NCBI GenBank assembly: GCA_022701275.1
Contig: CP031740.1
Span: 1,065,001-1,129,000 of the forward strand
Direction of reading: 5' to 3'
Source: Microcoleus vaginatus PCC 9802
Lineage (GTDB): Bacteria > Cyanobacteriota > Cyanobacteriia > Cyanobacteriales > Microcoleaceae
Length of the DNA: 64,000 nt
The notes below the pieces were generated by a model. That model had not been told where the DNA came from, made no database searches, and worked only from the letters and a program-made list of their open reading frames with translations. Position 1 is the first letter of the stretch; every line of letters starts with the position of its first letter. The translations under genes were made by a program, and so were the position numbers. Positions 34,431 through 42,805 of the stretch are shown piece by piece.

Positions 34431-35024
34431 TTAACGGCTCAGGGGGGTGCCTTGGAGACAGGCGCGATCGAGCAACGCTCCATCCCAAAGGGTTTGTTCG
34501 ATCATGGCGCAAAGCAAATTAGCGCCCGTCAGGTTAGCGCCGCGCAGTACGGCTCCATTCAGGATCGCTTCTTCCAAGTCAGCTCCTGACAAATCAGCGC
34601 CGGACAAATTGGCATTGCTCAAATCGGCGGAGTGCAAAATTGCCCGAGCCAAAGCAGCGCCCCGCAAATCAGCGCCCCGCAAATCGACACCGCTCAAATC
34701 CAAATTGCCGATGGATGCCCCCGTCAAAAAAGCACCCCCAAAACTTGCGTCGCGGACTAAAGCGTTAGCGAAGGAAGCTCCCCGCAAATCGGCATTCCGA
34801 AAATCTGCGCCTCGCAAGTCAGCGCCGCTCAAGTCAGCGCCGCGGAGGTTGGCTCGCAATACGGCCCGCTGCAAGTTAGCGCCGGCGAGATTAGCTCCAC
34901 TCAAGTTGGCTTGAGACAAGTTAGCACCGCCGAGATCGGCTCCCGCTAAGTCTTGGCCGGCTAAATCAGTACCGGCCAACATCAAAATTTTGCCTTTTCG
35001 TATGGCTTCGAGGTCATTAGTCAT
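34431..35024 (-). CDS. Pentapeptide-repeat protein
   Basis: A 197-residue protein made almost entirely of A(D/N)Lxx pentapeptides, for example ADLGGANLSQANLSGANLAG, RADLSGADLRG-type units and ANLTGANLL, starting at about residue 20. It would fold as a right-handed quadrilateral beta-helix. No extra domain or signal peptide is seen; the N-terminus is LEAIRKGKILMLAGTDLAGQ. Pentapeptide proteins are abundant in cyanobacteria; most have no known function, so none is assigned. The upstream region carries AGTCATT heptamers (35012-35060). Confidence 0.95.
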   Translation of the reverse strand: MTNDLEAIRKGKILMLAGTDLAGQDLAGADLGGANLSQANLSGANLAGANLQRAVLRANLRGADLSGADLRGADFRNADLRGASFANALVRDASFGGAFLTGASIGNLDLSGVDLRGADLRGAALARAILHSADLSNANLSGADLSGADLEEAILNGAVLRGANLTGANLLCAMIEQTLWDGALLDRACLQGTPLSR

Positions 35025-35265
35025 TAGTTTTTAGTCATCAGTCATTGGTCATTAGTCATTAGCCCACAGACAGGCTCCTGCTACAACTCCCAGTGGTAGG
35101 GTACGCTTAGCAAGCACAGGCTGATTTTTTGTAGTGTTGGAAAAGATTTTGTGCTGAGTTTTAAATGCCCAATACTTGGGCTAGGCACTTCAGCTACGCT
35201 CAGCACAAGCTCTGTACAAGTTCCCAATTACCAATTACCGATCGCCCATTACCAATCCAGTTATT

Positions 35266-36678
35266 TTATAATGCCGGAGCGGTCGCGGTCGTTCGATCGC
35301 CCAAATCCTCCAACCACACGTTAGGCAGTTGGCTCGGGCGAGTTGGTAACTGCATCAAACCCATTTCTGCCAGTCTGACGACGTTGCTGAGAGTTTCCAC
35401 CAAAGCCGGATCGAAGCGAGTGCCAGACAGTTCGCGGCACTGTTCCAAAGCTTCGCTCAAACTCAAAGCCGGACGATCGCCACGCGGTTGAGTCAATTCT
35501 TGAAAATCAGCGACCAGCCCCAAAATCCGCGAAGCAACGGGTATGGTTTCGGCTCGCAAACCCTCTGGCCTGCCGCTGCCGTCCCAATATTCGAGTTGGT
35601 GCTTGACAATTTCCGCCACAGGTGATAGTTCCGGCATTGCTTGCAGCAGTTGCGAACCAATGAAACTGCGATCGCGCCAAAATGAGAAAGTTGCTTGGTC
35701 AAAAGCATCGGGAGTGCGATCGAACACCTCATTCGGGGCAGAAACTAAGCCGACTCGAAATAGCAATCCAGCCAGCCGCAGCCTCCGCAACTGCAAAGCC
35801 GGCAAATCCAGGAGTTGACCCAAAGTTTCCGACAAAGCCGCCACCTGCAAAGACGCTGTAGGATTTGAGGTATCGCGTTCGTCCACGCGCTGGGCCATAC
35901 GCAGAAAAGCTTGAAGTTTGTTAGCGTTCAAATTGCGGCTGACGCGCAAAGCTTGACCTTCCAATTCCCACAACTCGCGGGTTTGGCGGTTAATTGCTAC
36001 CATTTGCTGCTGAGAACTTTGCAGGTAAGTGACTATCCGCGATACCACGCCACTAATGTCGGCCAAGGGCGGGCCAATGGTAGCCAGGATTTCGTGGTAC
36101 ATTTCCAGCAAACTGTCGGCCAGGGGAGAGTTGTAATGTCGCGTCTGTTCTATAAAAATTTCTGCAGCAGCCGACACCAAAGACTGGTCAAACGACCACA
36201 AACCGTAGAACTTTCGTTCTGTATCTACTTCAGGCTTGCCCTCGGGCAAGTATTCCTGGGCTGAAAGTTCGCGGCAAAGCACCATTGCTTTGTATGTCGG
36301 GGCGACGATGATTAAATTCCATTCTTCGATTATGGGGTCGTTCTCATCGAGATTTATTAAAGATACATTTTCTAATTGCCCGGTTTTGTGAGTAGCGAAA
36401 CCGCTGTCGGCTACTGCACCTATGACAACGTGCCGAGAGGCATTAGCAATATCTAGGTAGCGATCGGCTTCCTGTAAATACCATTTACCCTGCTGAAACG
36501 TTACCAAAACTAATGGTTGGAGTTCGCTCTTGTCCCCGCCACTGGTTTGCAAAATGTGGTCTTCTAGGGCGTGACATAGGGCTACAAGGGTGTTTTTGAA
36601 GTATACCCCGTAGCTAGAAGGCAGTTTTCCATCGGGAAGCGTAGCTTGTAGTCTAGCGAGAGTTGATTCTGGATTCAT
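35266..36678 (-). CDS. DICT-domain plus degenerate HD-GYP-like signalling protein
   Basis: A 470-residue cytoplasmic protein. The N-terminal half (about 30-200) resembles the DICT sensory domain (LVALCHALEDHILQ, LVLVTFQQGKWYLQEADRYL, WNLIIVAPTYKAMVLCREL). The C-terminal half has the HD-GYP layout: LRRLRLAGLLFRVGLVSAP where the metal-binding HD should be, and KHQLEYWDGSGRPEGLRAE in place of HHExxDGxGYPxGL. The HD pair is thus replaced by Phe-Arg and GYP by GRP, so c-di-GMP hydrolysis is unlikely and a binding or scaffold role is more plausible (inference). DICT domains occur with GGDEF, HD and kinase partners in cyanobacteria. Confidence 0.8.
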   Translation of the reverse strand: MNPESTLARLQATLPDGKLPSSYGVYFKNTLVALCHALEDHILQTSGGDKSELQPLVLVTFQQGKWYLQEADRYLDIANASRHVVIGAVADSGFATHKTGQLENVSLINLDENDPIIEEWNLIIVAPTYKAMVLCRELSAQEYLPEGKPEVDTERKFYGLWSFDQSLVSAAAEIFIEQTRHYNSPLADSLLEMYHEILATIGPPLADISGVVSRIVTYLQSSQQQMVAINRQTRELWELEGQALRVSRNLNANKLQAFLRMAQRVDERDTSNPTASLQVAALSETLGQLLDLPALQLRRLRLAGLLFRVGLVSAPNEVFDRTPDAFDQATFSFWRDRSFIGSQLLQAMPELSPVAEIVKHQLEYWDGSGRPEGLRAETIPVASRILGLVADFQELTQPRGDRPALSLSEALEQCRELSGTRFDPALVETLSNVVRLAEMGLMQLPTRPSQLPNVWLEDLGDRTTATAPAL

Positions 36679-36953
36679 TGCAAAAAGCGGTGCCGGCTCT
36701 TACTTATTGTAGCGGGCGATTGAACTTCTAGAAAAGACTTTGGGCAAAAATGCGAGTTTTTGACTTTTCACCGCTTCGCAACCGAGTCAATGTAGAGTGC
36801 GCCGAAGAGCACCTGATTAATTTTAGTAATTTTCTGGAAACCCTCTGTCTTTGGCTGAGTTTTTTTCAGACGAGAAACCGGCCGAGAGGAAGACGGTAAA
36901 TGACTTAGGTATTAACTACTATTTTTAAAACAATATTATTAGGAATTCTGAGC
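36679..36953. other. Divergent spacer between the DICT/HD and DUF2993 genes
   Basis: About 275 bp, no supported gene; probable promoter region for both sides. Confidence 0.35.
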
Positions 36954-37691
36954 GTGCTTCAACAAAATAGAAGTTTAGGGGAACAGGCGATCGACAAAGT
37001 AGCCGAGATTGCTATTGCGAGCAAATTAGACGAATCCGAAACTTTGTCTGTCACAGTTAACACCGATCCCCTCCAGCTAGCCCAGGGAGAAGTACAGGCC
37101 GTTGCCGTTGAGGGCAAAGGATTGGTAATGCAACAAGATTTGCGCGTGGAAGAATTGCAAATTCACGTCAAGGATATTGCAGTCAATCCCCTCACCGCTA
37201 TGTTTGGCAAAATTGAACTGAACGGGCCTGCCTTCGGTGGCGCCCGCGCAGTTTTAACAGAAAGCGATATCAACCGCGCTTTTAATTCCGAATACATCAG
37301 CAGGAAACTGAAAAACTTAAAAGTTACTGTTGACGGACAACAGCAGACAATAGACGTTAAAACTATTGAGTGCCAATTGCTAACCGGAAAAATCGCTTTA
37401 AATGCTGAGGTATTGGTGCGGGAAACTGCCTCCACGGAAAAAATTCAATTTACATCCAAACCTGAGATCGCAGCGGGCGGTTGGGCAATTTCTCTTCAGG
37501 ATGTCGAGTATTCCGAAAACAAGGAATTTTCGCCGGAGTTAACTGAAGCTTTGGCAGACAAAGCTGGTGAAGTTTTAAACTTGCGAAATTTTGAACTTGA
37601 GGGAATGTCCCTGCGGGTCCAACAGCTAAATGTGGAAGCTGGTGTGCTGACTTTGGAAGCTGAAGCGAAAGTAGAAAAATTCCCAAATTAG
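36954..37691 (+). CDS. DUF2993 (LmeA-like) protein, copy 2
   Basis: A 245-residue DUF2993 paralogue of the protein at 33548. It shares the order LGEQAIDKVAEIAIASKL, VTVNTDPLQLAQGEVQAVAV, EELQIHVKDIAVNPLTAMFG, AVLTESDINRAFNSEYI and the C-terminal LRNFELEGMSLRVQQL. The start is GTG at 36954, with AGGAATT a few bases before it; no ATG precedes the conserved region. The two copies sit 2.6 kb apart in opposite orientation. Lipid or membrane-interface binding is inferred from the family. Confidence 0.82.
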   Translation: MLQQNRSLGEQAIDKVAEIAIASKLDESETLSVTVNTDPLQLAQGEVQAVAVEGKGLVMQQDLRVEELQIHVKDIAVNPLTAMFGKIELNGPAFGGARAVLTESDINRAFNSEYISRKLKNLKVTVDGQQQTIDVKTIECQLLTGKIALNAEVLVRETASTEKIQFTSKPEIAAGGWAISLQDVEYSENKEFSPELTEALADKAGEVLNLRNFELEGMSLRVQQLNVEAGVLTLEAEAKVEKFPN

Positions 37692-37734
37692 CAGTAGCGT
37701 TCTGAGGCTAGTAGCTGGTAGGGTGCGTCAATGG

Positions 37735-37860
37735 ATTTGAGATTTTAGATGTTAGATTTACTCCAAAGATGAATCTGGCTGCTTGAACAAGAGTCTAAAA
37801 TTTTTATAACTCCACGGCAGGAGTCTTTCGCAAGTATCCGTTTTTGGGCGTGGTCAAAAA
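37735..37860 (+). repeat. Dispersed repeat, second copy at 53634
   Basis: Shares TTTGAGATTTTAGAT, TTTACTCCA-AGATGAATCTG, GCTTGAACA, GTCTAAAATTTTTAT, CTCCAC and TATCCGTTTT in the same order with 53634-53750. Neither copy has a long open frame. Confidence 0.75.
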
Positions 37861-37975
37861 CAGAAAAGCTTTTGACATCGAGCAATTATTGGAACTGACG
37901 CGCCCGAAGACTATGCTTTGAAACTACCTCCGCCCTTTTCTTGTCGGGTATGAGTGTCTCAACCAAACTTACTCT

Positions 37976-38003
37976 AGAAACCCGGCTTTCTTACCGGGTT
38001 TCT
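37976..38003. repeat. Compact AGAAACCCGG/CCGGGTTTCT palindrome
   Basis: 28 bp: AGAAACCCGGCTTTCTTACC followed by GGGTTTCT. A minimal form of the AACCCGG family with an 8-bp loop; it can form a hairpin on either strand. Confidence 0.7.
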
Positions 38004-38185
38004 AAATACCCGGGTGTAAGTTCTACCAAAAATAATCAATCGAACGCGATCACACTTTTTAAATCCCTCTAAAGTTATAAAAAAATAGATAGCACTCCGT
38101 GGCAAAATATTACCGCCGTTAGAGGCAGGCGTGGGGAGTTTATTTTTACTCTTGACAAGTAGTAGTAAAAAATTGGAAAAATTTT

Positions 38186-38758
38186 GTGAACACAGTAACT
38201 GCTTTTTTTAAAAGACTGCGTATCGGTCAATTTTTGACTGTATTGATGGCAGGTGTGGTGCTGTTTACCAGCACCGCTTGCAATTCCGGCGATGTTCGAG
38301 GTGCTCGGCCTGAGAATCCTCCCGTTCAAATGGGAGGAATGAATAACCCCCACAAGGGCGGTGGAGATGGATACACGAATTATCAAATGTCTACCGACCC
38401 TAAAGTCAATCAATCGCCTGCTAAAGCAGAAAAGAATCGGGCTGATTTGTCGATCGTGGGCGATCGTCTCCTGGCCGCGACTACCGGGGAATCTAATTCC
38501 TCAAAGCTGCTTTATCCGGGTTCTGCACCGATGGAAACTGACAAGTTCGACCTCGAACTCGGCGGAGATAAAACTCTGTTAGACACGCCAGACGGACAGC
38601 CGGCTAAGGCTCAACCCGTATTCGACCGCAGCGATCCCGATGCCAAACTTTTAGAGAGAGTAGGCGCCGCCTTTCAGGATGCTTCTGCTTTCGTGAAAGA
38701 TAGCGCTGAAGATGCTAAGGAAAGCTCAGTTACGAAACTCAATCCGCTGCAAAAATAA
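38186..38758 (+). CDS. Cyanobacterial lipoprotein of unknown function
   Basis: A 190-residue predicted lipoprotein. A basic N-terminus (FFKRLRIGQF) is followed by a hydrophobic stretch LTVLMAGVVLFTSTAC whose STAC-N is a lipobox, so C32 would be lipidated. The mature part is polar: RPENPPVQMGGMNNPHKGGG, then YTNYQMSTDPKVN, and an acidic helical tail with DASAFVKDSAEDAKESS. No catalytic motif is visible. The start is GTG at 38186. From memory, similar short lipoproteins with PPVQMGG are common in cyanobacteria, but no function is known to me. Confidence 0.78.
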   Translation: MNTVTAFFKRLRIGQFLTVLMAGVVLFTSTACNSGDVRGARPENPPVQMGGMNNPHKGGGDGYTNYQMSTDPKVNQSPAKAEKNRADLSIVGDRLLAATTGESNSSKLLYPGSAPMETDKFDLELGGDKTLLDTPDGQPAKAQPVFDRSDPDAKLLERVGAAFQDASAFVKDSAEDAKESSVTKLNPLQK

Positions 38759-39218
38759 GCAAGCAGAACTTGCGCGGTATCGCCGATGTGTAGGGGCTTT
38801 TTCAGAAGTGTCCCTACACAATTCCATAAAAGACTTACGCAGAACTTGTATTCTATATCTTTCTTGGACGCAGAATTTGTAGGGTGCGCTCGGCGCACCC
38901 TACCCTATATTAATCGTGTAAAATTACTTATTTCGTCAGTCCTGTATATGTAGGGTGGTTATGGCGCACCTTACGCTATATGTATCGTGTAAAACTACTT
39001 ACTTTTTTCGTAAGCCCTTTATGTGTAGGGTGGTTATGGCGCACCTTACGGATATTTTATATTTTAGGTTGGGATGGGAAATTTATAGGACTTGCGCCAA
39101 AAATGGAAAAGTGAACCATTGAAATTGCGGCGCTCCGGCTGGCAATGACAACTGGCAATGACCGAGTTTTCTCATTAATGCACAAGCCCTGCTTTTATGG
39201 CTCTAAAGAAACTTTGTT
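38759..39218. other. Intergenic region with triple GTAGGGTG repeat
   Basis: 460 bp. Three diverged units (38878-39050) fill most of it; no gene is supported. Confidence 0.55.
38878..39050 (+). repeat. Tandem array of three diverged GTAGGGTG...GCGCACC units
   Basis: Units start TGTAGGGTGCGCTCGGCGCA (38878), TGTAGGGTGGTTATGGCGCA (about 38950) and the same again (about 39023). Period is 72-74 bp; each has a GGGTG...CACCxTA inverted core and an ATCGTGTAAAA tail. Confidence 0.75.
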
Positions 39219-39506
39219 TTATTTACCTTTGGAGTCAGAAACCTCAGAAATCAAATCGTCTTTATCAACTTTCGGTACAAAATCAGGGCGTTCTTTGGCT
39301 TCCCAACCGGGGGGGCGCTTGGAGTTGTACCACGCGACGGAGCCGATCGTAGTTGCGGCAATAAAGCCAGCAACAAGAAGTGCTATTGGAGTGTTCAAGC
39401 TGACACTTGATTCCGGCACGGGCTGCTGCATCAGCAGATCAATCATTACTCGCTTGATGGGTGCAACAACAACTGCTATGGGAGTGGTCAAGCTGATATC
39501 TATCAT
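39219..39506 (-). CDS. Small single-pass membrane protein
   Basis: A 95-residue protein with one clear transmembrane helix (about residues 40-61, TPIALLVAGFIAATTIGSVA) followed by WYNSKRPPGWEAKERPDFVPK and an acidic tail. The N-terminal 35 residues contain a second, weaker hydrophobic segment (LTTPIAVVVAPI). The duplicated TPIA-V motif (residues 8-11 and 40-43) is visible. The RPPGW...RPxFVPK pattern after a helix suggests a thylakoid or plasma-membrane small protein, but I cannot assign it. The opposite strand has a longer open frame, which has no protein character. Confidence 0.7.
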   Translation of the reverse strand: MIDISLTTPIAVVVAPIKRVMIDLLMQQPVPESSVSLNTPIALLVAGFIAATTIGSVAWYNSKRPPGWEAKERPDFVPKVDKDDLISEVSDSKGK

Positions 39507-39642
39507 TAGGCTAAATCCTTATCTACTCTACTTTTACATTATTTTAAGTGCTAAGGACGTTTGGTTGATATATCTGAAGGCTGAAAAAGTGGCAGTATTG
39601 CGGTCATAATGTTTAGAGCTTGAAAATAGGAGAGCTGATTTT

Positions 39643-42618
39643 ATGCCGTTGGGGACAATAGCATTGCTGTTGGCTGCTAGTTTCAGCCTGGGTGCTTTAC
39701 CGCTAACGGAATGGGCGGTGCGAGTGTTTAGCCGCCGAGATTTGAGGGCGCTGGGCACGGGGAATGTGGGGGTGTCTGCAGCTTTCATTCACGGGGGGAA
39801 ATTAGCGGGAATTGCTGCGGTGTTGGTAGAAATTGCCAGAGGTATTGTGCCAGTTTTGGCGGGGCGATTTTGCTTCCCGGATGCACCTGCGATCGCGATC
39901 GCCCTGTTAATTCCTCTAGTTGCGGGCAGATATGCGATCGCCCGAGGTGGAGGCGTGACCAACGCGGTTTGGGGTCTTTTGGTATTTTCGCCGCCAGTGG
40001 CTGTATCATCCGGCATTTGGGGGCTGCTGGCGTGGGGTTTGGCACAGCGGTGGTGGGGTGAGGGCGATCGGGCGAGACTCTTTGCTTCCCGTTGCGGGTG
40101 TCTGTGTACCCCAATCTGGGTTTGGGTGTGGCGACAATCAATGCCTGAATTTTTAGCAGCAACAGGATTAGCTTTGTTGTTAGCAGCAATTAATTTCACT
40201 CAGGGTGATGATATGGCTTTATCTAAATCAGAACAATTGTTTTCTCTTGATGACTCGTTAGATGCTGCAATCTGCGGCGATAAAGCTGCTAAATTGTCTC
40301 AACTGAAACGCGCAGGTTTTAACGTACCTACGGGTTTTATATTGTCATCGAAGGAAGAAGGAAGAGGGAAGAAGGAAGAAGGAAGAGGGGAGAAGGAAGA
40401 AGGAAGAAGGAAGAAGGAAGAAGGAAGAGGGAAGAAGGAAGAGGGAAGAGGGGATGAGGAAAATGCCGATCGACTGTTAATCAGTAATTCTGTAATCCAA
40501 AATCTAAAATCCAAAATCCAAAATCGAATGATTGTGCGTTCTTCTGCTGCGGGAGAAGATGGCGATACGAGTTCGGCCGCGGGACAATATCAAACTATTG
40601 GCCCTGTTTTCACCGAAGCCGAATTGCTCGATGCAATTAATCGCTGCCGCCAGTCTTATTGGACTTCCGAAGCTGTGGCTTACCGCCGCCAACGACAACT
40701 TCCCAATACCCAAATGGCTGTATTGATTCAGCCTTACATTGACAGCCAAATTGCGGGAGTCATGTTCAGCCGCAATCCTTTAGATGGCGGTTCCCAGATT
40801 ATTATTGAAGCTTTGCCTGGAGGTGCTGAATCAGTTGTCGGCGGACAAGTTACTCCGGTTCATTTAGAAATAGATTTTAGTATACCTGAATCATTAGAAG
40901 AAAGTTTAAGTGAATTTGAAAATAATTCAATTATTGATAAATCGATTATAGCAAAATTGGTGAAACAAGCGCAAGCAATCGAAGCTTTTTTTCACGGCAT
41001 CCCGCAGGATATTGAGTGGAGTTGGGACGGGGAAAAAGTTTGGATTTTGCAAAGCCGACCGATTACAAATTTACAGCCGTTTTGGACGCGCACTATTGCA
41101 GCAGAAGTGATTCCCGGTGCAATTCGTCCGCTAACTTGGTCGATTAATCGGCCGTTGACTTGCGGGGTGTGGGGAGAGATTTTTCAGGTGGTTTTGGGCG
41201 ATCGCGCGATCGGTTTAAATTTTAACGAAACGGCAACTTTGCTTGGTTCTCACGCCTATTTTAATGCGACTTTGTTGGGCGAAATTTTTCGGATGATGGG
41301 ATTGCCAGAGCAGGGTTTGGAATTTTTGCTGAGAGGGCAAAAAATGGGCAAGCCGCCTTTGGGCAAGATTTTGCCTTCTTTGCCCGGTTTGTGGCGTTTG
41401 GTGCAACGGGAGAGGGCGCTGAATGCAGAATTTAAACGCGATCGCACTTCTATTTTCCTCCCCGCACTCCAAAAATTGGAGAAGGAAGAAGGAAGTTCGG
41501 CAACGGATTTAACGGAATTGTTGGAGAGAGCCGAACAAATTCAGGAGTTGCTAAAACCGATTACTTACTACAATATATTAGGGCCGATCGGGCTGGCTAT
41601 TCGCAAGGCAATTTTTCGCGTTTCTGATGAATGGCTGGACAATGACAGCGCTCCTGAAATTGCTTCGGTGCGAGGGTTGCAGCAGTTGGCTAAGAAATTG
41701 CGGCAAGCTGCTGTTTCGCAGCCTGACGAAACTGTTTCATTCGCACATTTAGCACAGACATTTGCTGAAACTCCCCCTTTACAAGCAGAATTTGAAAAGT
41801 GGCTTGATATCTACGGATATTTGAGCGAAGTGGGAACTGATATTGCAGTTCCTACTTGGCGAGAACAGCCGGAAACTTACCAAAAACTGCTAATAACTAT
41901 GGCTCAAAAAGCCGAAATTACTTTAGTCGAAAAGCGGAAATTAAGCTTGACGTTGGGGCAGAAGTGGCGATTAGATAAATGTCAGGAGCGAGCGAGCGTC
42001 AAAAACGAAATTAGCCAAATCTACGCGCGGTTGTTGGCTCATTTACGCTGGACTTTTTTGGAGATTGAAGCTTGCGGATTGGCAATGCAGGTGTTTCAGG
42101 AAAGCGGGGATATTTTTTATCTGGAATTTGGGGAAATTCAGCAGTGGATTCGCAGCGGGGCGAGTGTTTCGTTTAAGGATACAATTAGCCAAAGGCGCGA
42201 TCGCCTCTTAGCCGATCGCGATCGCCCGATTCCCCCTGTAGTCTACGGCAATTTGCTGCCGAATTCTCAGAAAAGGTCGATCGAACTTGCCACATCCGCA
42301 ACTAATATCATGCAGGGAATTCCAGCAAGTATTGGTCGTGTCGAAGGCTTTGTCAAGATTTGCCGCACCGCGAGCACAGATTTAGGAGAAAATGCGATCG
42401 CAGTAGTTCCTTACACCGATGCAGGTTGGGCACCGCTGCTATTAGGAGCAACAGCAATTATAGCCGAAGTTGGCGGCCAACTATCTCACGGAGCAATAAT
42501 CGCTCGCGAGTACAAAATTCCCGCAGTCATGAATATTTCTGAAGCGACCACTCGCTTGCGAGACGGTCAAAAAGTACGAGTAGACGGGTATCTCGGCACT
42601 GTAGAACTGCTGGAATAA
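39643..42618 (+). CDS. PlsY-like domain fused to a PEP-synthase/PPDK-like enzyme
   Basis: A 991-residue fusion. Residues 1-190 are a polytopic membrane domain of the PlsY acyl-phosphate:glycerol-3-phosphate acyltransferase type (LGALPLTEWAVRVFSRRDLR, LGTGNVGVSAAFIHGGKLAG). Residues 205-480 are the ATP-binding domain of PEP synthase/PPDK (GDKAAKLSQLKRAGFNVPTG, IVRSSAAGEDGDTSSAAGQY, VMFSRNPLDG, IEWSWDGEKVWILQSRP). The C-terminus is the phosphohistidine swivel domain GGQLSHGAIIAREYKIPAV with H949. The PEP/pyruvate-binding barrel is absent, so a phosphotransfer-type reaction as in rifampicin phosphotransferase is more likely (inference). A GGAAGAA array interrupts the ATP domain in frame (residues about 237-272). 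Ribosome site AGGAG precedes the ATG. Confidence 0.85.
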   Translation: MPLGTIALLLAASFSLGALPLTEWAVRVFSRRDLRALGTGNVGVSAAFIHGGKLAGIAAVLVEIARGIVPVLAGRFCFPDAPAIAIALLIPLVAGRYAIARGGGVTNAVWGLLVFSPPVAVSSGIWGLLAWGLAQRWWGEGDRARLFASRCGCLCTPIWVWVWRQSMPEFLAATGLALLLAAINFTQGDDMALSKSEQLFSLDDSLDAAICGDKAAKLSQLKRAGFNVPTGFILSSKEEGRGKKEEGRGEKEEGRRKKEEGRGKKEEGRGDEENADRLLISNSVIQNLKSKIQNRMIVRSSAAGEDGDTSSAAGQYQTIGPVFTEAELLDAINRCRQSYWTSEAVAYRRQRQLPNTQMAVLIQPYIDSQIAGVMFSRNPLDGGSQIIIEALPGGAESVVGGQVTPVHLEIDFSIPESLEESLSEFENNSIIDKSIIAKLVKQAQAIEAFFHGIPQDIEWSWDGEKVWILQSRPITNLQPFWTRTIAAEVIPGAIRPLTWSINRPLTCGVWGEIFQVVLGDRAIGLNFNETATLLGSHAYFNATLLGEIFRMMGLPEQGLEFLLRGQKMGKPPLGKILPSLPGLWRLVQRERALNAEFKRDRTSIFLPALQKLEKEEGSSATDLTELLERAEQIQELLKPITYYNILGPIGLAIRKAIFRVSDEWLDNDSAPEIASVRGLQQLAKKLRQAAVSQPDETVSFAHLAQTFAETPPLQAEFEKWLDIYGYLSEVGTDIAVPTWREQPETYQKLLITMAQKAEITLVEKRKLSLTLGQKWRLDKCQERASVKNEISQIYARLLAHLRWTFLEIEACGLAMQVFQESGDIFYLEFGEIQQWIRSGASVSFKDTISQRRDRLLADRDRPIPPVVYGNLLPNSQKRSIELATSATNIMQGIPASIGRVEGFVKICRTASTDLGENAIAVVPYTDAGWAPLLLGATAIIAEVGGQLSHGAIIAREYKIPAVMNISEATTRLRDGQKVRVDGYLGTVELLE
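40350..40456 (+). repeat. In-frame purine heptamer array inside the PlsY/PPDK-like gene
   Basis: GGAAGAA/GGAAGAGG heptamers translate as KEEGRGK-type heptads. They lie between GFILSS and the IVRSSAAGEDG segment, which are normally close together in this enzyme class. The following ATCCAAAATCTAAAATCC stretch is also a dispersed intergenic-type repeat, so about 55 residues here look repeat-derived. Confidence 0.9.
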
Positions 42619-42622
42619 TTAG

Positions 42623-42746
42623 CAACAGGCAAGATGCCTGTTCCACAAAGAGTTGATTTCTTGTAAAACAGGCATCTTGCGGAACGGGCAAGATGCCCAT
42701 TCGACAATAAAATTGAGTTTTGTGGAACCGGCATCTTGCCCGTTCT
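42623..42746. repeat. Cluster of GCAAGATGCC hairpin repeats
   Basis: Alternating units: ACAGGCAAGATGCCTGTTCC, AACAGGCATCTTGCGGAACG, GGGCAAGATGCCCATTC and GTGGAACCGGCATCTTGCCC. Adjacent units are inverted relative to each other, allowing long foldback. The same family is at 13155-13222. It separates the convergent PlsY/PPDK-like and haloperoxidase genes. Confidence 0.85.
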
Positions 42747-42805
42747 TGAAAATGGTGAAAGATGTAAGCTCAAACCAATAATCTCGTAAACCCGCCCCGA
42801 CTTTC

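Larger units (their letters stand above)
37692..38185. other. 494-bp intergenic region with two dispersed repeats
   Basis: Contains a 125-bp repeat (37735-37860) with a diverged copy at 53634-53750, and a compact 28-bp member of the AACCCGG family (37976-38003). No gene recognised. Confidence 0.55.

Noticed and set aside
39145..39609. 154-codon frame on the + strand
   Set aside because: Opposite strand carries a protein with a proper membrane helix and conserved-looking tail; this frame has no such character.
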